Assembly (NCBI RefSeq): GCF_000296215.2
Contig: NZ_CP013949.1
Location: 2,783,501-2,847,500 of the forward strand
DNA: 64,000 nucleotides
Origin: Bradyrhizobium sp. CCGE-LA001
GTDB taxonomy: Bacteria > Pseudomonadota > Alphaproteobacteria > Rhizobiales > Xanthobacteraceae
Reading direction: 5' to 3'
Numbering within the stretch: position 1 is the stretch's first letter; the number at the start of each line of letters is the position of its first letter. Both the position numbers and the translations under genes were made by a program. Below, piece by piece: positions 51,512-59,898 of this stretch. The notes below the pieces were generated by a model that searched no databases, was not told the origin of the DNA, and was given only the letters and a program-made list of their open reading frames with translations.

Positions 51512-51889
51512 ATGCAGGACGAACCGACCCCGATCGAGCTGACCAAGGCGGTCGCCGATTTCCTCCGCAGCGACATCACGCCGCTGATCTCCGGCCACCA
51601 GGCCTTCAAGCTGCGCGTCGCCATCAACATCCTCGATCTCGTGACGCGGCAATTGACGCAGGAGCAGGGGAGCGATGCAAGGGAGGTGGAGCGCCTGCGC
51701 GTGCTGCTCGGCACGGACGGCTCGGTGACAGAGCTCAACCGCGTGCTCGCCGATCGCATCGCCAAAGGAGAGGTGGATCTCGCAACGCCCGGCCTCGCCG
51801 AGCATCTGTGGGCGACCACGATGGACAAGCTGGCCGTCGATCAGCCGAATTATGCTTCGTACAAGCGGGAGCTGGGGCGAGGCGGGTAG
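51512..51889 (+). CDS. DUF6285 small protein (LvaB-like kinase partner candidate)
   Basis: 125 residues, mostly helical and acidic, with TKAVADFLRSDITPLISGHQAFKLRVAINIL and ATMDKLAVDQPNYASYKREL. Small proteins of this kind follow LvaA-type kinases, and LvaB is required for kinase activity in the levulinate pathway. I match the family by its position, size and remembered motif, so the LvaB link is probable but unproven. It is the last gene of the crotonase-kinase operon, followed by a family C repeat. Confidence 0.75.
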   Translation: MQDEPTPIELTKAVADFLRSDITPLISGHQAFKLRVAINILDLVTRQLTQEQGSDAREVERLRVLLGTDGSVTELNRVLADRIAKGEVDLATPGLAEHLWATTMDKLAVDQPNYASYKRELGRGG

Positions 51890-51901
51890 GTCCGCGCTAT
51901 A

Positions 51902-52013
51902 CTCTCCGCTGTCATCGCCCGGCTTGACCGGGCGATCCAGTATCCCAGAGACGGCAGTGAGATATTGAGACGCCGCGGCGTACTGGATGCCCCGGTCAAG
52001 CCGGGGCATTGAC
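51902..52013. repeat. Palindromic intergenic repeat, family C
   Basis: CTCTCCGCTGTCATCGCCCG through GGGGCATTGACA. It shares its framework with 48121-48233; the loop contains CCCGGCTTGACCGGG and CCCCGGTCAAGCCGGGG, each palindromic. It lies between convergent genes. Confidence 0.8.
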
Positions 52014-52056
52014 ACCGGTGATGTTGGGAGGTCTCGCGCAGCGACAGAGAGACCTT

Positions 52057-52836
52057 TTACTTCCCCACCCATTTCGGCGGCCGCTTCTCCGAGAACGCCT
52101 TCGGCCCCTCGATGTAATCCTGCGAAGCCACCATCGCCTTCACCGCCGGATAGTCGCGCTGCTCCTCGATCGCCTGCTCCAGCGACACGCCGAGCCCCTT
52201 CTGGATCGCCTGTTTCGAGGCCCGGATCGACATCGGCGAGTTCTTGGTGATCATCTCCGCCCAGCGCAGTGCGGCGCTGAGCGCCTCGCCCTGTGGCACC
52301 ACCTCATTGACGAAGCCGAGCTCCTGGCCTTCCTTGGCGCTGACGTGACGCGCGGTCAGGATCATGCCCATCGCGCGCTTCAGCCCGATCTGGCGCGGTA
52401 GCCGATGCAGGCCGCCGGCCAGCGCGGCGAGGCCGACGCGCGGTTCGGGCAGGGCGAAGGTCGCGTTCTCCGAGGCGATGATGAGGTCGCAGGCCAGCGC
52501 GATCTCGAAGCCGCCGCCCATCGCGACGCCGTTCACGGCGGCGATGATCGGCTTGTCGCAGTCGAACCGCGAGGTGAGGCCGGCAAAGCCGCCCTTGTCC
52601 CAGCCGCGCTTGCCGCCCGCCGCCTGCCATTTCAGATCGTTACCGGCGCAGAATGCCTTGTCGCCGCTGCCTGTGACGATCGCGATCCACTGCTCGGGAT
52701 CTCCGGAGAAATCGTCGAACACCTTATTGAGCTCGAAATGCGCGTCCGTGTGCAGCGCGTTGTAGACCTCGGGCCGCGACAGCGTGACGATCGTGATCGG
52801 CCCCTTGCGTTCCACTTTTGAGAATTTCAGCTCCAT
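52057..52836 (-). CDS. Enoyl-CoA hydratase/isomerase (crotonase)
   Basis: 259 residues. The oxyanion-hole strands are KAFCAGNDLKW and NGVAMGGGFEIAL. The active-site stretch FALPEPRVGLAALAGGLHRLPR keeps a glutamate in PEPRVGL but lacks the second one, giving AALAGG. That pattern is closer to carnitinyl-CoA dehydratase-like crotonases than to a standard hydratase. It is divergent from the acyl-CoA dehydrogenase at 53047, with a 210-base gap in which I see no other feature. Confidence 0.83.
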   Translation of the reverse strand: MELKFSKVERKGPITIVTLSRPEVYNALHTDAHFELNKVFDDFSGDPEQWIAIVTGSGDKAFCAGNDLKWQAAGGKRGWDKGGFAGLTSRFDCDKPIIAAVNGVAMGGGFEIALACDLIIASENATFALPEPRVGLAALAGGLHRLPRQIGLKRAMGMILTARHVSAKEGQELGFVNEVVPQGEALSAALRWAEMITKNSPMSIRASKQAIQKGLGVSLEQAIEEQRDYPAVKAMVASQDYIEGPKAFSEKRPPKWVGK

Positions 52837-53046
52837 CGCGCGCTCCCGCATTTTCTCGTGAAGGAATATTGGCGGCATAGTAGCGCGCGGGTGCGCTTCA
52901 ACACCATCGAATTGCGCGGGTGCGCTTTGCGCGTCTTACACGCCTCGCATTGCTTGACTTGCGCGACCTCTTCTCCGCTTAATCAAGCGAAGCAAAACGC
53001 GCCTAGCGCCTTAACGCAAAACGATAAATCATTCCGGGAGAGAACC

Positions 53047-54321
53047 TTGGATTTCTCACTGCCTGCCGATCTCGTCGCCTATCTCGGAGAGCTCGACCGT
53101 TTCATCGAACGCGAGATCAAGCCGCTGGAACAGGCCGACGACAACATCCGTTTCTTCGATCATCGCCGCGAATGGGCGCGTACCGATTTCGAGAATGGCG
53201 GCCTGCCGCGGCACGAATGGGAGGCCTTGCTGCGCAAGGCCAAGGATCTGGCGGACGCCGCCGGTCACCTTCGCTTCCCGGTGCCGAGGCAATATGGCGG
53301 CAAGGACGGCTCCAACCTGTGGATGGCGGTGATCCGCGAGCATTTTGCCGCCAAGGGTCTCGGCCTGCATAACGACCTCCAGAACGAGCACTCCATCGTC
53401 GGCAATTTCCCCGTCGTCACCATGCTCGACCGCTACGGCCGCGACGACCAGAAGGCGATGATCGACGGCTCGATCAAGGGCAAGTACCGCATCACCTTCG
53501 GCCTGACCGAGCCGCATCACGGATCGGACGCGACCCACATGGAAACGCGCGCTGTGCCCGCGACCCGCGACAACGTCAAGGGCTGGATCATCAACGGCGA
53601 GAAGATGTGGACGACCGGCATGCACGTCGCCACGCATTGCGCGCTGTTCGCGCGCACTGCCGGCAATGACGGCGATGCCCGCGGGATCACCTGCTTCCTG
53701 GTCCCGGCCAAGAGCCACGGCGTCAAGGTCGAAGAGTACATGTGGACCTTCAACATGCCGACCGATCATCCCCGCGTCAGCTTCACCGACGTGTTCGTGC
53801 CGGAGGATGCGCTGTTCGGCGAGGTCGGCCGCGGTCTGTCGCTGGCGCAGTGCTTCGTGCACCAGAACCGCATCCGCCAGGCCGCGAGCTCGCTCGGCGC
53901 CGCGGTCTACTGCATCAATGAGAGCGTGAAATACGCGCGCGAACGAAAGCCGTTCGGCAGGGCTCTCGCCGAGAACCAGGCGATCCAGTTCCCGCTGGTG
54001 GAGCTGGCGACACAGGCCGAGATGCTGCGCCTTCTAATCCGCAAGACCGCCTGGGAGATGGACCAGCTCAATGAGGAGCAGATCGAACGCACGCTCTCCG
54101 ACCGCGTCTCGATGTGCAACTACTGGGCAAACCGGCTCTGCTGCGAATCCGCCGACCGCGCCATGCAGGTCCACGGCGGCATGGGCTATTCACGCCACAA
54201 GCCGTTCGAGCACATCTATAGACATCACCGCCGCTACCGCATCACCGAGGGCAGCGAGGAGATCCAGATGCGCAAGGTGGCGGGGTTCTTGTTCGGGTAC
54301 ATGGGGCCGGGGAAGCATTGA
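53047..54321 (+). CDS. Acyl-CoA dehydrogenase
   Basis: 424 residues of FAD-dependent acyl-CoA dehydrogenase fold. ITFGLTEPHHGSDATHMETR lines the flavin site, and Glu401 in RITEGSEEIQ takes the place of the catalytic base. It introduces a double bond beside the CoA ester and passes electrons to ETF. Translation probably starts at TTG 53047, with CGGGAGAG just upstream; the ATG at 52858 gives an implausible leader overlapping the divergent promoter. It is not the ACAD10/11 type, because the glutamate is kept. Confidence 0.85.
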   Translation: MDFSLPADLVAYLGELDRFIEREIKPLEQADDNIRFFDHRREWARTDFENGGLPRHEWEALLRKAKDLADAAGHLRFPVPRQYGGKDGSNLWMAVIREHFAAKGLGLHNDLQNEHSIVGNFPVVTMLDRYGRDDQKAMIDGSIKGKYRITFGLTEPHHGSDATHMETRAVPATRDNVKGWIINGEKMWTTGMHVATHCALFARTAGNDGDARGITCFLVPAKSHGVKVEEYMWTFNMPTDHPRVSFTDVFVPEDALFGEVGRGLSLAQCFVHQNRIRQAASSLGAAVYCINESVKYARERKPFGRALAENQAIQFPLVELATQAEMLRLLIRKTAWEMDQLNEEQIERTLSDRVSMCNYWANRLCCESADRAMQVHGGMGYSRHKPFEHIYRHHRRYRITEGSEEIQMRKVAGFLFGYMGPGKH

Positions 54322-54336
54322 GGCATGCGCCGGCTT

Positions 54337-54432
54337 CGTAGGGTGGGTTAGCGAAGCGAAGCGTAACTCACCAACTTCTATTCGAGTGAAAAGTGAAGTG
54401 GTGGGTTACGCCTGCGGCTAACCCACCCTACG
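54337..54432. repeat. Palindromic intergenic repeat, family B
   Basis: CGTAGGGTGGGTTAGCGAAG pairs with GCGGCTAACCCACCCTACG, with inner GCGTAACTCACCA/TGGTGGGTTACGC. It lies between convergent genes. Confidence 0.85.
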
Positions 54433-54442
54433 GCACCGCCTT

Positions 54443-56020
54443 CTAATTCACCCGTCGATCCTTCCCCGCCCAATACGGCTCGCGCAACTGCCTTCGCAGA
54501 ATCTTGCCGCTCGGATTCCGCGGCAATTGCGGCAAGAACTCCACGCTCTTCGGCGTCTTGTAGCCGGCGATGCGCTCGCGCGTGAAGTTGATGATGTCGG
54601 TGGCGCTCGCCTCTTTGCCCGGCTTCATGACCACGACGGCCTTCACCGCTTCGCCCCATTTGTCGTCGGGCACGCCGATCACGGCGGCTTCCGCGACATC
54701 GGGATGGTCGCACAGCGCGCTCTCGACCTCGGCCGGATAGATGTTCTCGCCCCCGGAGATGATCATGTCCTTGATGCGGTCATGGATGTAGAGATAGCCG
54801 TCCTCGTCCATGTAGCCGGCGTCACCGGTGCGCAGCCAGCCGTCGCTGCGCAGCGTCGCGGTAGTCGCCTCCGGCAGGTTCCAGTAGCCCGCCATGTTGG
54901 AGCCCGACCGCGTCGCAATCTCGCCAACCTGCCGCGGCGGCAGCGGCTTGCCGTCGACGTCGAGGATCGCGATCTCGACGCCCGGCAGCGCCTTGCCGGC
55001 CGACCGCATCCGCTCCAGCCCCTCGACATGGTCCTCCGGCGGCAGCGCGACGATCGTTCCGGTCGTCTCAGTCATGCCGTACATCTGCACGAAGCCGCAT
55101 TTGAAGACCTCGATGCATTCCTTCAGCAGGGCCGCCGGTATCGGCGAGGCGCCGTAGAGCATGTATTTGAGCCTCGAGAAATCCACCGATCTCGCGCGTG
55201 GCTGCCGCACCACGAACTGCATCGCGGCCGGCACCATGAAGAGCTTGGTGATGCCCGACTGCTCGAAGAAGTCCAGCACCTTGGTTGGGTCGAATTCGCG
55301 CGCGATGACGCCGCGGGCGCCGTGATAGAGCCCCATCACGCCCCAGCCGGAGCCGCCGATATGGAAGACCGGCATCGCCACCAGCGAGACGTCGTCGGTC
55401 GACCACCTGTTCCACTCCGGCTTGTCCTCGGCATTGCCCGTCTGCACCAGATTGAGGAAGTTCGCGTGGCTCAGCATCGCGCCCTTCGGCTTGCCCGTCG
55501 TGCCTGACGTATAGAGCTGGATCGCGATATCCCTGGTGTCGATCGGCACCTTCGGATCATCACCGCTCTGCGCATCGCGCCAAGCCGCAAAATCCTGCCA
55601 TTCCGGCGCGCCGCCCTCGGTGGTGATGACGGTGCGTACGCCGGGTAGCTTGTCCTTGATCTGGCGGACGAGAGCAATGAACTCCGGCCCGACGAACAGC
55701 ACCGGCGCCTTGCAATCCTCGACGATGAAGGCGACCTCCGGCCCTGCGAGCCGCCAGTTCACCGGCGCCATCACCACGCCGGCCTTCATCGCGCCCATCA
55801 ACAGCTCGAAATAGAGATCGCTGTTCTTGCCGAGATAGGCGATGCGGTCGCCCTTCTTCACGCCCATCGCGATCAAGGCGTTGGCGACCTTGTTGGTCTT
55901 GACGTCGAATTCGGCAAAGCTGGTGAGGCGGCCCTCGAACTCGTAGGCCACGGCATCGCCGCGGCTCTTCGCGCGCTCGCGCACCATGTCGGCGAGATTC
56001 GCCAGTGGCTGTGTGGACAT
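54443..56020 (-). CDS. Fatty-acyl-CoA synthetase (AMP-forming)
   Basis: 525 residues of the acyl-adenylate family: P-loop LYTSGTTGKPKGAMLSH, YGMTETTGTI, hinge RTGDAGYMDEDGYLYIHDR, and catalytic Lys506 in PSGKILRR. It activates a carboxylic acid, probably medium or long chain, to its CoA ester in the cytoplasm. It is convergent with the acyl-CoA dehydrogenase gene across a repeat. The ATG at 56020 gives the usual N-terminus. It is a plausible LvaE-type entry enzyme for the acyl-CoA island. Confidence 0.87.
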   Translation of the reverse strand: MSTQPLANLADMVRERAKSRGDAVAYEFEGRLTSFAEFDVKTNKVANALIAMGVKKGDRIAYLGKNSDLYFELLMGAMKAGVVMAPVNWRLAGPEVAFIVEDCKAPVLFVGPEFIALVRQIKDKLPGVRTVITTEGGAPEWQDFAAWRDAQSGDDPKVPIDTRDIAIQLYTSGTTGKPKGAMLSHANFLNLVQTGNAEDKPEWNRWSTDDVSLVAMPVFHIGGSGWGVMGLYHGARGVIAREFDPTKVLDFFEQSGITKLFMVPAAMQFVVRQPRARSVDFSRLKYMLYGASPIPAALLKECIEVFKCGFVQMYGMTETTGTIVALPPEDHVEGLERMRSAGKALPGVEIAILDVDGKPLPPRQVGEIATRSGSNMAGYWNLPEATTATLRSDGWLRTGDAGYMDEDGYLYIHDRIKDMIISGGENIYPAEVESALCDHPDVAEAAVIGVPDDKWGEAVKAVVVMKPGKEASATDIINFTRERIAGYKTPKSVEFLPQLPRNPSGKILRRQLREPYWAGKDRRVN

Positions 56021-56100
56021 GTCTCTCCCATCGCGTCTTGTTTTTATGGCCGGGAGTGTGGCGTCATCCGCGGGTGAAGACAAGGTGGGGGGTTACGCTG

Positions 56101-56287
56101 TCGTCCCGGACAAGCGTAGCCTCGTGTCCCGGACGCGCTGCAGCGCTCCCCGGCGATGCGTAGCATCGTCCGGTGCGCTGCCGCGCAGAGCCGGGACCCA
56201 CGCTGCATTGTGCGTAAGGAGAGATGGGCCCCGGCTCAGCAGCGCACCAGCCGAAGGCGGCGTGCTGCGCTGCTCCCGGGCACGAGG
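56101..56287. repeat. Composite repeat, family F
   Basis: It contains TCGTCCCGGACAAGCG, GTGTCCCGGACGCGCTGCAG, GAGCCGGGACCCA and GGGCCCCGGCTCAGCAGCGC as interlocking palindromes. It shares CCGGACGC, GAGCCGGG and CAGCGC units with 63251-63400. It fills nearly all of the 273-base gap before the reductase 3' end. Confidence 0.7.
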
Positions 56288-56293
56288 GAGCGA

Positions 56294-57166
56294 TCACCCC
56301 CGCTTCGCGCGGTCCTTCTCGTTCTGCGCCATGATGCTCTCGCGCGCGGTTTTCCAGTCGTCGTCGCTCCAGTCGCGGAGCTGGTAGAAATTGCCGCCCA
56401 TCGCCAGCGCCTGCGCGCCGTCCATGGCGATGGTCTCGCCGTTGATCCAGTCGCAGCCGCCGGAAATCAGGAACACGGCGACGTTCTGCAGTTCCTCCAT
56501 GGTGCCGACGCGGCCCATCGGGTTCATCGCCTTGGTGCGCGCGCCGGCCTCGTCGCCCGGCTTGATGCGCTTGCTCATGCCTTCGGTCGGGATTTCGCCC
56601 GGGGCGATGGTGTTGAGGCGGATGCCGTGCCGGCCCCATTCGGTCGCGAGCGACATCGTCATGGCATGGATCGCCGACTTGCTCATCGCCGACGGCACCA
56701 CGTAAGGCGAGCCGTTGCGCACCCAGGTCGTGGTGATCGAGACGACGTTGCCGGGCTGCTTCAAGGCGATCCAGCGCTTGCCGACCGCGTGGGTCACGTA
56801 GAACGTGCCGTGCATGACGATGTTGGCGACCGCATCGAAGCCGCGCGGCGAGAGCTCCTCGGTGCGGGAGATGAAATTGCCAGCCGCATTGTTGATGAGA
56901 TCGGTGAGGGGACCTTCGCGGAAGATGGTCTCGATCATCTCTTCGACCGCGAGCGCGTTGCGGATGTCGACGCCATGGCTGGTGACCCGGCCGCCATACT
57001 CGGCCATCAATTCGGTCGCGGTCTCGTCGCAGACGATCTTGCGCCGGCCGCAGATATGCACCTCGGCGCCGAGCTGGAGGAAGCGCGCCGCCATCGACTT
57101 GCCGAGCCCAGTGCCGCCGCCGGTCACGAGAATGCGCCGTCCGGCCAGAAGATTTTCCTTGAACAT
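56294..57166 (-). CDS. 2,4-dienoyl-CoA reductase-type SDR
   Basis: 290 residues. TGGGTGLGKSMA is the NADPH loop, and NNAAGNFISRTEELSPRGF closely follows the mitochondrial 2,4-dienoyl-CoA reductase pattern. The usual YxxxK tyrosine is replaced (PSAMSKSAIHAM), with the lysine kept, as expected for that subgroup. It reduces dienoyl-CoA intermediates so that unsaturated chains can enter beta-oxidation. It is divergent from the crotonase at 57272, and the 105-base gap has no clear operator. Confidence 0.85.
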   Translation of the reverse strand: MFKENLLAGRRILVTGGGTGLGKSMAARFLQLGAEVHICGRRKIVCDETATELMAEYGGRVTSHGVDIRNALAVEEMIETIFREGPLTDLINNAAGNFISRTEELSPRGFDAVANIVMHGTFYVTHAVGKRWIALKQPGNVVSITTTWVRNGSPYVVPSAMSKSAIHAMTMSLATEWGRHGIRLNTIAPGEIPTEGMSKRIKPGDEAGARTKAMNPMGRVGTMEELQNVAVFLISGGCDWINGETIAMDGAQALAMGGNFYQLRDWSDDDWKTARESIMAQNEKDRAKRG

Positions 57167-57271
57167 GGCTGTTTCTCCCGTACGGATTGTCAGTTAATTG
57201 GTCGATTGACTAAATCCGGCCGCCGGCGTCCTGTAAAGCGGCACTGAACAAGAACAGGGGAGAATTCATCC

Positions 57272-58081
57272 ATGGAAGATCGCGTCTCGATCTCGATCTC
57301 GGAAGGCGTCGCCGATGTGCGGCTGGTGCGCGCGGGCAAGATGAATGCGCTGGATCAGGCTATGTTCGAGGCGCTTGTCGCGGCAACCGAGCGGCTTTCC
57401 AAGGACAAGAGCGTGCGTGCCGTGGTCCTCTCCGGCGAGGGCCGCGCCTTCTGCGCCGGTCTCGACATGGGGCGTTTTGCCGCCATGAAGGAGAAGGGCG
57501 GCAACGGAATTCCGGGTGGCGAAAATCGCGACCTCACCAAGCGCACCCATGGCCAGGCGAACTTTCCGCAACAGGCGGTGTGGGGCTGGCGCCAGCTTCC
57601 GGTTCCGGTGATCGCGGCCGTGCACGGCGTCGCCTTCGGCGGCGGCTTCCAGCTTTCGCTCGGCGCCGACATGCGTTTCCTTTCAGCCGATGCGCGCATG
57701 TCGATCATGGAGATCAAATGGGGCCTTGTCCCCGACATGGCGGGCACGCCGATCCTGGCCTCGCTCGTGCGCGACGACATCCTGCGCGATCTCACCTATA
57801 CCGGGCGCATCTTCTCCGCACAGGAGGCGATGGCTTACGGCCTCGCCACGCGCATCTGCGACGATCCGCGCGCGAGCGCTCTCGAAGTCGCACGCGAGAT
57901 CGCCGGCAAGAGCCCCGACGCGATCCGCGCCGCAAAGCGGATGCTCAGCAATCTCTCTGTCGATCCGGGTCCGGCACTGCTCGCCGAATCCGTCGAGCAG
58001 CAGAAGCTGATTGGCAGTACGAACCAGACCGAGGCGGTGAGGGCGAACCTAGAGAAGCGCGCGCCAAAATTTGCGGATTGA
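57272..58081 (+). CDS. Enoyl-CoA hydratase/isomerase (crotonase)
   Basis: 269 residues with oxyanion strands RAFCAGLDMGRF and HGVAFGGGFQLSL. The active-site segment IMEIKWGLVPDMAGTPILA has Asp rather than Glu in the second position, suggesting an isomerase-type or dienoyl-CoA isomerase-like reaction. Its divergent pairing with the 2,4-dienoyl-CoA reductase gene fits unsaturated acyl-CoA metabolism. The start is ATG 57272 behind GGGGAGA. Confidence 0.85.
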   Translation: MEDRVSISISEGVADVRLVRAGKMNALDQAMFEALVAATERLSKDKSVRAVVLSGEGRAFCAGLDMGRFAAMKEKGGNGIPGGENRDLTKRTHGQANFPQQAVWGWRQLPVPVIAAVHGVAFGGGFQLSLGADMRFLSADARMSIMEIKWGLVPDMAGTPILASLVRDDILRDLTYTGRIFSAQEAMAYGLATRICDDPRASALEVAREIAGKSPDAIRAAKRMLSNLSVDPGPALLAESVEQQKLIGSTNQTEAVRANLEKRAPKFAD

Positions 58082-58091
58082 TTATGTCTCC

Positions 58092-58180
58092 GTCATGGCC
58101 GGGCTTGTCCCGGCCATCCACGTTCTTGATGCAAGCGACAAAGCAAGGACGTGGATCACCGGGACAAGCCCGGTGATGAC
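58092..58180. repeat. Palindromic intergenic repeat, family G
   Basis: CGTCATGGCCGGGCTTGTCC... and ...GGGACAAGCCCGGTGATGACG pair, and CCATCCACGT/ACGTGGATC form an inner arm. It sits between the crotonase and the acyl-CoA synthetase on the same strand. Confidence 0.75.
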
Positions 58181-58220
58181 GACCAACTGCCACCGTCGCT
58201 GGCAACAAAGAAAAACAACA

Positions 58221-59765
58221 ATGAGCGAAACGTCCAACTTCCTCGGCATCGTCTCTGGCGAACGCCGCCGTTCCCATGCCGAAGTCGCAGCCCGCGCCGA
58301 CCGCATCGCCTCCGGCCTTGCCAAAATCGGCGTCAAACCCGGCGATTGCGTCTGCATGCTGATGCGCAACGACATCGCCTTCCTGGAAGCCGCCTACGCC
58401 GCGATGCGGCTTGGGGCCTATGGCGTGCCGATCAACTGGCACTTCAAGCCTGAGGAGATCAACTACATCCTCGGCGATACCGGCACGTCCGTGCTGATCG
58501 GACATGCCGACATGCTGCATGCCCTGCGCGACGCGATTCCGAACGGCGTCACCGTGCTCAGCGTGCATACGCCGCCGGAGATCGTCTCCAACTACAAGAT
58601 CGATCCCGATCATCTGACGACACCGGACTTCGCGATCGATTTCGCATCCTGGCTCGCGCAGCACCGGCCCTATGACGGCCCGGTCGTGCCGCAGCCGATG
58701 AACATGATCTACACGTCGGGCACGACAGGCCATCCCAAGGGCGTCCGCCGCAATGCGCCGACGCCGGAGCAGCAGGCGGCCGGCGAGCGCATGCGCGCGA
58801 TGATCTACGGGCTCAAGCCCGGCGCCCGCGCGCTGCTGCCGGGGCCGCTCTATCATTCCGCGCCGAATTCGTTCGGCATCCGCGCCGGCAAGCTCGGCGG
58901 CGTGTTGGTGCTGATGCCGCGCTTCGAGCCCGAGGAGTTTCTGCAAGCGATCGAGCGGTATGGGATCGACACCATCTTCATGGTGCCGACCATGTTCATC
59001 CGCCTGATGAAGCTGCCGGAGGCGATTCGCAAGAAATACGACGTCTCCTCGCTGCGCCACATCATTCATGCCGCGGCACCGTGCCCGGCCGATGTCAAGC
59101 GCGCCATGATCGAATGGTGGGGGCCGGTGATCTATGAATTCTACGGCTCGACCGAATCCAGCGCCGTCACCTTCGCAACATCGGAGGATGCGCTGAAGAA
59201 GCCCGGCACCGTCGGCAGGATTTCGCCCGGCGCCGAACTGCGCTTCCTCGGCGAGGACGGAAGCGTGCTCGGCGTCGGCGAGGTCGGCGAGATCTACTCC
59301 CGCATGGCGGAGCTTGCCGATTTCACCTACCACAACAAGCCGGAGAAGCGGGCCGAGATCGACCGCGACGGCTTCATCACCTCCGGCGATGTCGGCTATA
59401 TCGACGAAGACGGCTATGTCTTCATCTGCGACCGCAAGCGCGACATGGTGATCTCGGGCGGCGTCAACATCTATCCGGCGGAGATCGAGTCGGTACTGCA
59501 CGCCGTGCCCGGCGTGCACGATTGCGCGGTGTTCGGCATCCCCGATGCCGAATTCGGCGAGGCGCTGATGGCGGTGGTGGAGCCGCAAGCCGGCGTCACG
59601 CTCGATGCCACCGATGTCCGCGCTGCGCTGAAGGCGCATCTCGCCGACTACAAGGTGCCGAAGCACATCGAGATCCGCAGCGGCTTGCCGCGCGAAGATT
59701 CCGGCAAGATCTTCAAGCGCCGCCTGCGCGATCCCTATTGGGAGCAGGCGGGACGAAAGATCTGA
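58221..59765 (+). CDS. Acyl-CoA synthetase (AMP-forming)
   Basis: 514 residues: P-loop MIYTSGTTGHPKGV, FYGSTESSAVT, hinge TSGDVGYIDEDGYVFICDRK, and catalytic Lys496 in DSGKIFKR. The N-terminal domain is short (it starts NFLGIVSGERRRSHAEVA), as in several aromatic or dicarboxylic acid ligases, so the acid substrate is open. ATG 58221 was chosen; the frame runs further upstream through a repeat. The crotonase at 59899 follows on the same strand. Confidence 0.87.
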   Translation: MSETSNFLGIVSGERRRSHAEVAARADRIASGLAKIGVKPGDCVCMLMRNDIAFLEAAYAAMRLGAYGVPINWHFKPEEINYILGDTGTSVLIGHADMLHALRDAIPNGVTVLSVHTPPEIVSNYKIDPDHLTTPDFAIDFASWLAQHRPYDGPVVPQPMNMIYTSGTTGHPKGVRRNAPTPEQQAAGERMRAMIYGLKPGARALLPGPLYHSAPNSFGIRAGKLGGVLVLMPRFEPEEFLQAIERYGIDTIFMVPTMFIRLMKLPEAIRKKYDVSSLRHIIHAAAPCPADVKRAMIEWWGPVIYEFYGSTESSAVTFATSEDALKKPGTVGRISPGAELRFLGEDGSVLGVGEVGEIYSRMAELADFTYHNKPEKRAEIDRDGFITSGDVGYIDEDGYVFICDRKRDMVISGGVNIYPAEIESVLHAVPGVHDCAVFGIPDAEFGEALMAVVEPQAGVTLDATDVRAALKAHLADYKVPKHIEIRSGLPREDSGKIFKRRLRDPYWEQAGRKI

Positions 59766-59781
59766 CAACTCGACGACGACC

Positions 59782-59872
59782 CGTAGGGTGGGCAAAGCGG
59801 AGCGTGCCCACCAAACCCGCTTACGGAGACAGATCGTGGGCACGGCGCAAACGCGCCTTTGCCCACCCTACG
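59782..59872. repeat. Palindromic intergenic repeat, family B
   Basis: CGTAGGGTGGGCAAAGCGGA pairs with CGCCTTTGCCCACCCTACG. Nearly the same outer arms as at 39949 with a different loop. Confidence 0.85.
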
Positions 59873-59898
59873 AGATAAAGAATGAGGAAACATTCGTT

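Noticed and set aside
46676..51889. Kinase as an antibiotic-resistance gene
   Set aside because: The aminoglycoside-phosphotransferase fold is shared, but the crotonase coupling and DUF6285 neighbour point to acyl-CoA metabolism.
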